From positions 17,832 through 81,831 of the forward strand of contig JBKHJO010000005.1 in the NCBI GenBank assembly GCA_046538105.1: DNA of 64,000 nucleotides, given 5' to 3'. The stretch is from JAWLEV01 sp046538105 (GTDB lineage Bacteria > Chloroflexota > Anaerolineae > UBA1429). Position 1 is the first letter of the stretch. Every line of letters begins with the position of its first letter. The position numbers were made by a program, and so were the translations under genes. The notes below the pieces were generated by a model. It ran no database searches, was not told the DNA's origin, and saw only the letters and a list, made by a program, of their open reading frames with translations. This document shows positions 44,095 through 51,821 of the stretch, piece by piece.

Positions 44095-45888
44095 ATGGGT
44101 AAGGAACCACACGTTTTCAAATTCCTGAGAGACAAGGTCATCATACACTCTAGGGGCAGAATGTGTGAGACCCCCGACGAACTTTTGACAAGCGCGCCCT
44201 TTAGGGAATTCCTCAGAACCGTCCTGCAGCGCCTGGCAAAAAGGAACTCGCGATTCATGGGAATATTTGGCCCCCAGCCTGAGCCTCCCCCGAAAATAGA
44301 CGAGGAGTGCATTACGTTGCTGATCCAAACGCTTCAAAATCTGGCCAAACTGGACCGAGACGTAATTCCCAATATCCTGCCCGATGCAAGAGTGTTTTTC
44401 CGAGATCCAGACCTGTTGAACGACTTTGTGGAATACCTCTATAACGCCTGGCGGGACTATGACCGCTTTATCATCATATCCGGTCTTCAGGGAGATCAAC
44501 TGGACGAAAGGCCCTATAGAACATTTAACGAAACCGTGGAACAGCTCACACACCTGGTGCGAGGGACGTATCGTGACATTCAGGAAAACCTCACTCGACA
44601 ACATCCTCAGGTCTATCGCCAGGCGCGTGCAGGTGCAGATATTGCCACCATCGTCTCGCAGAGTACCCGTGCCACATCTTGGATAGAGGGAACCCCATAT
44701 AACAAGTTAAAACAAATACCCATCGTTCGACAGGTGTTACTATACCCCCCGCTGGTGCTCGATCCACCAATGAACCGGCGCACGGGCCGGTTCAGGTGCG
44801 TCGATGAAAATCCCCTCCTCCTCGTCGATCCCGCAAGTGACGAGTGGATCTGCTATCCCGCCAAGGTGGGCAGGTTACTGATCCTGGTCTATATCCATGA
44901 AAAGTTTCTCGAACTGGGACTTTCTCTGTGCAACCTGTTCAAGGTCGCCGATGACGAGGATCTGGAAAGACAGCCGGACGCCATCTACATGTTCGGTGTG
45001 CCCGGCGACGCCCTGGATCATTTTGGAACGCTGCCCACGATCTTCTATGACGATTCCGATAACGGGATGTTGGTCGGCGCTGTCCCCAACGCCGACCGAT
45101 TCGGCTATTTTGGCTATCTGAAAAAGATGGTGTTGACGCTGCACAATATCAAGATGATGAAAAGGGACAGATTGCCGTTCCATGGAGCCCTGGTCAAGAT
45201 CAGACTGAATAATCAGAACCACACTATCCTCCTCATCGGCGACAGTGGCGCCGGCAAGTCAGAAACTTTGGAGGCGTTCCGTATTCTGAGCGAGAATGAG
45301 CTCCAGGATATGATTATCATCGCCGATGATATGGGGGCCATCGATATAACCGACGGCGACGCCTTGGGCTATGGCACAGAGATCGGTGCCTTTATCCGGC
45401 TGGACGATCTGCAACCCGGCTACGAGTTCGGCCAGATGGGGCGAGCCATATTTATGAGTCCCTCCAAGACAAATGCCCGCCTGCTCTTGCCCGTAACTAC
45501 CTATCCCGACGTCGTACAAGGAAATAGAATCGACCTGATCCTCTATGCCAACAACTATGAAAGCGTGGACAAGAAACACCCCATTATAGAGCGATTCGAA
45601 ACTCCTACAAAAGCCCTCAAGGTATTCAAAGAGGGCAAAGTGATGAGCAAGGGCACCACCACAGCAGAAGGTATCGTACAATCCTATTTTGCTAACGTCT
45701 TTGGCCCTCCACAATATAGGGAATTGCATGATCGGATCGCCCGACGCTATTTTGATCACTTTTTTGCCCATAGCGTATTTGTAGGACAGATCAGGACGCG
45801 CCTGGGAATTCCAGGCTGGGAAACCAAAGGACCGGAAGAGGCAGCAAAGGCCCTGATCAGGTTGATGTTGACCGGCTACCGCTCCTGA
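44095..45888 (+). CDS. HPr kinase/PEPCK-like P-loop protein
   Basis: 597 residues; ATG at 44095 after AGAGAGG. The N-terminal 370 residues have no motif I recognise and look helical. From about residue 380 comes HTILLIGDSGAGKSETLEAF, a Walker A of the HPr kinase/PEP carboxykinase type, followed by IIIADDMGAIDITDGD, which supplies the acidic pair used by that superfamily. A basic C-terminal helical part completes it. Similar proteins are sometimes annotated as phosphoenolpyruvate carboxykinase; the sequence shows only a kinase-like nucleotide site, so the reaction remains open. Neighbours are the selenoprotein gene and an FAD oxidoreductase. Confidence 0.6.
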   Translation: MGKEPHVFKFLRDKVIIHSRGRMCETPDELLTSAPFREFLRTVLQRLAKRNSRFMGIFGPQPEPPPKIDEECITLLIQTLQNLAKLDRDVIPNILPDARVFFRDPDLLNDFVEYLYNAWRDYDRFIIISGLQGDQLDERPYRTFNETVEQLTHLVRGTYRDIQENLTRQHPQVYRQARAGADIATIVSQSTRATSWIEGTPYNKLKQIPIVRQVLLYPPLVLDPPMNRRTGRFRCVDENPLLLVDPASDEWICYPAKVGRLLILVYIHEKFLELGLSLCNLFKVADDEDLERQPDAIYMFGVPGDALDHFGTLPTIFYDDSDNGMLVGAVPNADRFGYFGYLKKMVLTLHNIKMMKRDRLPFHGALVKIRLNNQNHTILLIGDSGAGKSETLEAFRILSENELQDMIIIADDMGAIDITDGDALGYGTEIGAFIRLDDLQPGYEFGQMGRAIFMSPSKTNARLLLPVTTYPDVVQGNRIDLILYANNYESVDKKHPIIERFETPTKALKVFKEGKVMSKGTTTAEGIVQSYFANVFGPPQYRELHDRIARRYFDHFFAHSVFVGQIRTRLGIPGWETKGPEEAAKALIRLMLTGYRS

Positions 45889-45915
45889 TCACAACAACCT
45901 TCAGACGCACATCTG

Positions 45916-47175
45916 ATGGAGATGATGATTGTGAAAATGTATACTGAACCGGCACAGGAAATACCCATCAGTCGGGACATTGATGCACTTGTCATCGGCG
46001 GCGGCCCCGCAGGATTGGCGGCCGCCATTGCCAGTGCCCGCCACGGCGCCCAGACGGTGCTCGTCGAACGCTTTGGCTATCTCGGTGGCACGGCCACAGC
46101 CTCCCTCATGGCTTGTATCAACGGGTTCCGCAACCAGGTGGAACCCGATACCATCCAGACGGTGCGCGGCATCGCCGAGGAGATCGTGCTCCGACTCAAG
46201 GAACTGGACGGCCTGGGCCAGAGCCCGTATCCACAAAAGTCCTACCCCACCGAACCGGGCCAGATGGAATACAGCTACGCTATCGACACGGAAAAGTTTA
46301 AATATGTCTCGCTAAAGATGTGTGTCGACGCGGGCGTGGATATCATGTTCCACACCTGGTTCTGCGACGGTATCCTGGAGGACGAAACGCTACAAGGGGT
46401 CATCGTGGAAAACAAGTCGGGACGCCAGGCCATGATGGCCCGCACCATAGTGGATGCCACCGGCGACGGCGATGTGGCCGCGCGCGCGGGCGTTCCTTTT
46501 TGGCAGACAGTCCAAGACGAAGCACCAAGGCTCAATGACTCCCTTATGTATCGCATCCAGTTTGGAAAGGAACGCCCTGACCCTCCCTATGCCTGTGACT
46601 TTGGCACTAACGCCGTCGTTTGGGGACCGGGCGTGGGGCCCCTCAACGGCGTGGATGCCGATGACCTCTCTCAGGGCGAGATCGAGGCCCGGTTGCGCGT
46701 CTACGAGGACTGGGCTGCCAAACAAAAGGAGGAACCCCGTCTGGCGGACGCCGAGGTCGTCGCCACGCCGCCGCTCTTGGGTATCCGTCAGACACGTTTC
46801 ATCGAGGGCGAATACAAACTTACTGCCGAGGACGCCATAGAGGGACGTCGCTTTGACGACGTGGTAGCCATCAGTTCCTGTCCCATCATCTCCTATTACG
46901 GCTACCGTCGCTACTTGGAACATGAGGGGTATGATATCCCCTATCGCTGCCTGGTCCCCAGGCGAGTAGAAAACCTCCTCGTCGCCGGGCGCTGCATCTC
47001 CAGTGAACAGCGACCCTACGAATCACACCGCGCCATGGTACCCATCATGGCCATTGGTCAGGCGGCCGGTCTCGCCGCAGCCCTTTCCTCATCAAAGGGT
47101 GTCGGGCCACGGACTTTGAACGTGAAATGGCTGCAGGATGAACTTCTTGCCCAGGGCGCCGAATTGCGTCGATGA
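45916..47175 (+). CDS. FAD-dependent oxidoreductase (FAD_oxidored family)
   Basis: 419 residues. Start uncertain: ATG at 45916 has no ribosome site, while a GTG at 45931 follows GGAG at good distance. DALVIGGGPAGLAAAIASARHGA is the FAD-binding N-terminus, followed by VLVERFGYLGGTAT and the second FAD contact in TIVDATGDGDVAARAGVPFW. The C-terminus ends with NLLVAGRCISSEQRPYESHR and MVPIMAIGQAAGLAAAL. The family contains fumarate reductase-like and other oxidoreductases with unassigned substrates. It follows the P-loop protein by 27 nt. Confidence 0.85.
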   Translation: MEMMIVKMYTEPAQEIPISRDIDALVIGGGPAGLAAAIASARHGAQTVLVERFGYLGGTATASLMACINGFRNQVEPDTIQTVRGIAEEIVLRLKELDGLGQSPYPQKSYPTEPGQMEYSYAIDTEKFKYVSLKMCVDAGVDIMFHTWFCDGILEDETLQGVIVENKSGRQAMMARTIVDATGDGDVAARAGVPFWQTVQDEAPRLNDSLMYRIQFGKERPDPPYACDFGTNAVVWGPGVGPLNGVDADDLSQGEIEARLRVYEDWAAKQKEEPRLADAEVVATPPLLGIRQTRFIEGEYKLTAEDAIEGRRFDDVVAISSCPIISYYGYRRYLEHEGYDIPYRCLVPRRVENLLVAGRCISSEQRPYESHRAMVPIMAIGQAAGLAAALSSSKGVGPRTLNVKWLQDELLAQGAELRR

Positions 47176-47240
47176 TGTGCCCATATTCCATCCTTTTTGC
47201 CGGCGAATTGTACCATAGTTACCAGGGATAAATCCACGAA

Positions 47241-47269
47241 TTGACCCTCGTCCATCTCGATGATATAAT
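47241..47269 (+). promoter_or_regulatory. Promoter of the glycosylation locus
   Basis: TTGACC (47241-47246) and TATAAT (47264-47269), spacer 17 bp, 37 nt before the TTG start of the flippase-like gene. Confidence 0.65.
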
Positions 47270-47306
47270 CGCTCTGTTATGGTTTACAGCAAGTGAGTAT
47301 ATATAA

Positions 47307-48248
47307 TTGAACAAAAAGATATATAGTCTGATAAAAGTAATAATAAGTGTAGGGTTACTACTTCTCCTCTTCACCCTATTCGATTTTCGGGAATCCTGGG
47401 CAGCCCTGCGGGGAATGGACTATCGCTATTTTGGGTTGGCCTTTCTCCTGTTTCAAAGCGGTCTACTTATCCGATGCTTCCGCTGGCGTTTCCTCCTGGA
47501 TGCCGTTCAGATGCCTGTTCCCATCCATCGTCTGCTATACCTGTATTATGTGGGAGAGTTTTTCAATACCTTTCTTCCATCTGGCCTCGGTGGGGATGCC
47601 GTCAAGATGTACGAACTCGCCCGCCACAGCCATAGGAATTCTGAGGCTGTAGGTACGGTTTTTCTCGACCGTATAGCCGGACTTGTGGTGCTTTCCGCCA
47701 TGGGCCTGGCAGTTTTGCCGCTGGCTCCAAAGTCCCTGCCACAACAACAGGTCGTCGTTCTGGGGCTTGCCTCAACTATGGGGCTTGTTGGCCCCTGGCT
47801 CCTGCTTCAAAGGCGTCTGGCTGAATGGATAATCGGGATCATGCCAAGTATTCTGCGTCACAAAGTGCGATCTCTGTACGATGCAGTCCATACCTCCGGC
47901 ACCCATGCCCTATGGAAAGCGCTACTTGTTTCGATCCCTTTTACCATTATACTTTTCATCCTCAACTTTTTCCTCGCCCTGGGGCTCGGTATCGAGGTCC
48001 CCTTTTTCTATTTCGTGATTTTCATGCCCCTTCTTTCCCTCACTTTACTTTTGCCCTCCGTTGGCGCCTTGGGAACGAGAGAGACGGCCTACGTATTGCT
48101 CTTTGGAAGTGCAGGGGTCAGTGAGCCCATGGCCATTGCCCTGTCCCTGTCTCTTTACTTTATCACCGCCTGCAGCGGTATCATCGGAGCCTTGCTCTAT
48201 GCCCTCGATTCTATAATCCGCCTACGATCGGAAGACGAAACCTTATAA
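47307..48248 (+). CDS. Lysylphosphatidylglycerol synthase/flippase-like membrane protein
   Basis: 313 residues, TTG start, seven or eight predicted helices. UPF0104-type: the loop YYVGEFFNTFLPSGLGGDAVKMYEL and the later LDRIAGLVVLSAMG are the most typical parts; SVGALGTRETAYVLLFG near the C-terminus is the family end motif. It probably helps move lipid-linked intermediates across the membrane, though several activities have been assigned to the family. First gene of a run that makes polyprenyl-linked sugars and uses them. Confidence 0.85.
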   Translation: MNKKIYSLIKVIISVGLLLLLFTLFDFRESWAALRGMDYRYFGLAFLLFQSGLLIRCFRWRFLLDAVQMPVPIHRLLYLYYVGEFFNTFLPSGLGGDAVKMYELARHSHRNSEAVGTVFLDRIAGLVVLSAMGLAVLPLAPKSLPQQQVVVLGLASTMGLVGPWLLLQRRLAEWIIGIMPSILRHKVRSLYDAVHTSGTHALWKALLVSIPFTIILFILNFFLALGLGIEVPFFYFVIFMPLLSLTLLLPSVGALGTRETAYVLLFGSAGVSEPMAIALSLSLYFITACSGIIGALLYALDSIIRLRSEDETL

Positions 48249-48258
48249 GGAGACGGGA

Positions 48259-49239
48259 ATGGATCTGTCTATCATAGTGCCCATATATAACGAGGAAGAG
48301 AATGTTCCCCGTCTCTATGATGAACTTACTGCCGTCCTGGATCCTCTGCAACGGGAGTACGAGATCATCTGTGTGGATGACGGAAGCCAGGACCGCTCCT
48401 TCGCCTTGTTAAAGCAACTGGCTCAAAAGGATCCCCGCGTCAAGGTTATTCGTTTTCGCAAGAACTTTGGGCAATCGGCAGGGTTTAGTGCAGGATTCGA
48501 TCATGCCCGGGGCGACATTGTGATCACCATCGACGCCGATCTGCAAAATGACCCGTCCAGCATTCCTGATCTCCTGGACAAGATGTCCGAGGGGTATGAC
48601 GTGGTTAGTGGCTGGCGGAAGGATAGGAAGGATAACTTTCTCACCCGAAAACTTCCCTCCAAAATAGCCAACTGGTTGATCTCGCAGACGACTGGCGTGG
48701 AGGTTCACGATAGGGGCTGCTCCCTGCGCGCACACCGGAACGAGATCGTCAAAGAGATCAATCTCTATGGAGAACTGCATCGCTTCATCCCCGATATGGC
48801 GGCCTGGATCGGCGCCTCCATGGCCGAGGTGCCAGTCGGCCATCGCCCTCGTATATACGGTCAATCCAAGTATGGGATCGCAAGGACGTTCCGTGTGATC
48901 CTCGACCTGATCACGGTGCGGTTTTTGCAGGGCTACTCCACGCGTCCCATCCATATCTTTGGTAAATGGGGTTTGGGAGTCGGTATCTTGGGCTTCCTGC
49001 TTGCTATCGTACTGACCTTTCAAAAACTCATCCTGGGACAATCGATAGGAGATCGCCCTGCCCTCATCCTTTCTGTCCTCCTCATCCTCGTGGGCATACA
49101 ACTGGTGTCCATCGGCCTCTTGGGAGAGATGACGGTGCGTATCTACTATGAGGGCCAGGACATGCCCGTCTATCGCATACGCGAAACCATAGAATATGAA
49201 CACGGAGAGGAGCGGAGCAAACGGGTCAAGACAACATGA
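48259..49239 (+). CDS. GT2 glycosyltransferase, dolichyl-phosphate mannose synthase/GtrB-like
   Basis: 326 residues. Makes a polyprenyl-phosphate sugar at the cytoplasmic face. MDLSIIVPIYNEEENVPRLY and CVDDGSQDRSF start the GT-A fold; ITIDADLQNDPSS carries the DxD motif. Two C-terminal membrane helices (about 236-262 and 272-295) mark the GtrB form. Its stop overlaps the start of the next PMT-like gene by 4 nt. It probably supplies the lipid-linked donor for the PMT-like transferases that follow. Confidence 0.93.
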   Translation: MDLSIIVPIYNEEENVPRLYDELTAVLDPLQREYEIICVDDGSQDRSFALLKQLAQKDPRVKVIRFRKNFGQSAGFSAGFDHARGDIVITIDADLQNDPSSIPDLLDKMSEGYDVVSGWRKDRKDNFLTRKLPSKIANWLISQTTGVEVHDRGCSLRAHRNEIVKEINLYGELHRFIPDMAAWIGASMAEVPVGHRPRIYGQSKYGIARTFRVILDLITVRFLQGYSTRPIHIFGKWGLGVGILGFLLAIVLTFQKLILGQSIGDRPALILSVLLILVGIQLVSIGLLGEMTVRIYYEGQDMPVYRIRETIEYEHGEERSKRVKTT

Positions 49240-51779
49240 ACACCTCCTCCCGCCGAATTCCCCAAGGACTGGCGCTGCCTCTTTTCTCCCTTATCCTGGC
49301 TAATCTGTGTATCTTCCTGATCGACCACATCGTCGTGCAAACCGTGGCTATCTTTATCCTGACCATCCTGCTGCCGGGCTTTTCTTTGTTGTCGCTGCTT
49401 CCTTACCACGGCAACGATAATCTACAACGTCTCGTGATCAGCCTTGGGTCGGGATACGCCATCGTCATCTTGGGCACGCTCTTGCTTCACTACCTCCCTG
49501 GTTCCATGGCAAAGATCTGCATCGTACTGTTGTACGATACATTGGTTCTGTGCCTCTTGATCGTCTCATACGTGACGAACGAACAACACACATCCCTGCC
49601 AGATATGTCCCCTAACCGGGCCCTCGTAGGTCTTGTGATTATCCTGTGCATAGCATCATTTTTTCGTTTCCATAATCTAGGCTATGCCGAATTTCAGGGC
49701 GATGAAGTGAATGTCCTGCACAAGGCGGCAGCGTGTATTCAGGGCCGCGAGGACGCCCTCTTTTTGCACAAAAAAGGGCCTGCCGAGATACTCCTTGCCA
49801 CGGGCTACTATGCCCTCAGTGGCCGCACAAACGAATGGACAGCGCGATTTCCCTTTGCACTGGCCAACCTTATCGGCGTCCTGGCCCTGTACACTCTGGG
49901 ACGAGATAAAGGATTGCGGAGCAACTCTTCACCTGCGCCGCAGAGCCCGACCAGGCAAGAGGGATGGTGGGCGGCCCTGCTCATAGCCCTGAACGGCTTT
50001 TTCGTCGCCTTTGGGCGCATCGTGCAATACCAGAGCATCGTCTTCCTTTTCAGCACCCTGGGAATCCTTGCCGCTCTGCGCTTCGCACAATATGGGAGAC
50101 GCAGCGACCTCTATCTCGCCGCTACATTCCTGGCCATGGGCCTTCTGGCCCATACCGACGCCATCTTTGCCGTGATTACATCAGCGTTTATCATACTGAA
50201 AGCGTTATACCAGCGTCACCATGGACGCTTAACGCTCCCAACGCTGAGACCCTTTCTGGGGCCAATTCTGCTCGCCGCCATCCTGCTGGCCTCCTTCTAC
50301 GTTCCCTTTGCCCTCCATCCTCAATTCGAGACGACTCAGAACTATCTCAAACAGCGTGTGGGAACCCGTCCCCCTTACAATAACCTTGATGTCTTGCTAA
50401 ACCTTGGGACCGTCTATAACGCCATCTATTATCTGGCCTTCCTCGCCCTCACCCTTGCTTGGGCCCTGATCAGACACATGGTGCGGGGAGAACGAACGGG
50501 ATGGATCGTTCTTGGCTTATGGTGCGCGCTGTCGGCCACGCGCCTCCTGCTTCCCAACGTATGGCGCATGGGAGAGCGCGATCTGACCGGCCTTCTTTTT
50601 ATCCTCCCCATCATATTCTCGTTCCTGACTGCCAGGGAGGATCTGGGATGGCAATCGGCACTGGTGTGGTTCGGTGTTCCCTTTGTAATCTACATGTTCG
50701 GCGTCCGTGACCCACGGACGCACATCTACACCTTTTTCCCGGGGGCTGCTCTCCTTACCGCTATGGAACTGCGCAGGATCTACAAGTCTCGTCAGAAAAC
50801 GTGGCTTATCTGGGGAGCGGCCGCCGTCATCCTGCTCATCTCCGGTATCTATCTCCACATCGCTTTCATCGATCACACGCCCGAATATAAGCGTACTTAT
50901 CCGAAACACCGCATTCCCTTCTTTTGGACATCGTACGGCGAAGAGATGCCCGAGCACGGCCTCTTTGGCTTCCCATATCGCGCAGGATGGAAGGTCGTCG
51001 GCCAACTCTACGCCACCGGAGCACTGGAAGGGGATTACGGCACCAACGAAGAAACCCATATCACCAGATGGTACACACGAGGCGAATACGCCTGCCAGGT
51101 CCAACCCCACTACTACTTTGTGGCCGAAAACGTACAGGATGAACAGGCCGTCCCCATGTACGATATCCAGTCTGACTACACACACTTTGGTACCGTCTGG
51201 GTGGACGATACACCCAAACTGCGTCTCTACGAAAAAGGGCAGGCAAGCCTGCCCTATCAAGATTACCAGATCTCAGAAGCGGCAGCGTATTTTGACCAGG
51301 AACTGACGAATCCCGAATATCCTACGGGGCTTCCTCCCCAGGATCCCCTGTCCCAGATCCAGCATCCCATGTATCGCAGATTGGGACAGAACGTCGAGTT
51401 ATTGGGCTATAATGTGCACGAAACACAGATTTACCCGGGTGATACCCTTGTACTGACACTCTACTGGCGCGCACTTGGCAAAATGAGCGAGTCATATACA
51501 GTATTCACACATATTGAGGATTCGGGAGTGGTATGGGCGCAAAAGGATCATCCGCCGCTCTGTGGAAACAAGCCCACGAACGGTTGGGAACCCGGTCACG
51601 TATATGTGGATCCTTACGTCATCGTGACCGGCCCAGATATCCCGCCAGGGTCACATTCGCTTCTTGTCGGCATGTATCATTTTAAAACTGGAGAACGACT
51701 CCCCATATCGGACAAAGGGGGAACGCAGATGGGGAACGCGATAGAAGTGACTACGATTACGGTGCGGGGAGATGAATAG
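49236..51779 (+). CDS. PMT/ArnT-like membrane glycosyltransferase with one C-terminal beta module
   Basis: 847 residues. About 12 helices fill the first 560 residues, and the first outer loop holds the acidic catalytic motif F-Q-G-D-E (NLGYAEFQGDEVNVLHKAA). A soluble region and one C-terminal beta-sandwich module (about 719-845: ELLGYNVHETQIYPGDTLVL, then LYWRAL and GMYHF) follow. These enzymes transfer a sugar from a polyprenyl-phosphate donor to an acceptor outside the membrane. The acceptor, protein or surface glycan, cannot be read from sequence. Starts inside the stop of the GT2 gene (ATGA). Confidence 0.85.
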   Translation: MNTSSRRIPQGLALPLFSLILANLCIFLIDHIVVQTVAIFILTILLPGFSLLSLLPYHGNDNLQRLVISLGSGYAIVILGTLLLHYLPGSMAKICIVLLYDTLVLCLLIVSYVTNEQHTSLPDMSPNRALVGLVIILCIASFFRFHNLGYAEFQGDEVNVLHKAAACIQGREDALFLHKKGPAEILLATGYYALSGRTNEWTARFPFALANLIGVLALYTLGRDKGLRSNSSPAPQSPTRQEGWWAALLIALNGFFVAFGRIVQYQSIVFLFSTLGILAALRFAQYGRRSDLYLAATFLAMGLLAHTDAIFAVITSAFIILKALYQRHHGRLTLPTLRPFLGPILLAAILLASFYVPFALHPQFETTQNYLKQRVGTRPPYNNLDVLLNLGTVYNAIYYLAFLALTLAWALIRHMVRGERTGWIVLGLWCALSATRLLLPNVWRMGERDLTGLLFILPIIFSFLTAREDLGWQSALVWFGVPFVIYMFGVRDPRTHIYTFFPGAALLTAMELRRIYKSRQKTWLIWGAAAVILLISGIYLHIAFIDHTPEYKRTYPKHRIPFFWTSYGEEMPEHGLFGFPYRAGWKVVGQLYATGALEGDYGTNEETHITRWYTRGEYACQVQPHYYFVAENVQDEQAVPMYDIQSDYTHFGTVWVDDTPKLRLYEKGQASLPYQDYQISEAAAYFDQELTNPEYPTGLPPQDPLSQIQHPMYRRLGQNVELLGYNVHETQIYPGDTLVLTLYWRALGKMSESYTVFTHIEDSGVVWAQKDHPPLCGNKPTNGWEPGHVYVDPYVIVTGPDIPPGSHSLLVGMYHFKTGERLPISDKGGTQMGNAIEVTTITVRGDE

Positions 51780-51821
51780 GACAACCTGGAAAACCATCAG
51801 GAAAAAACGGGGCTAAAAGTC

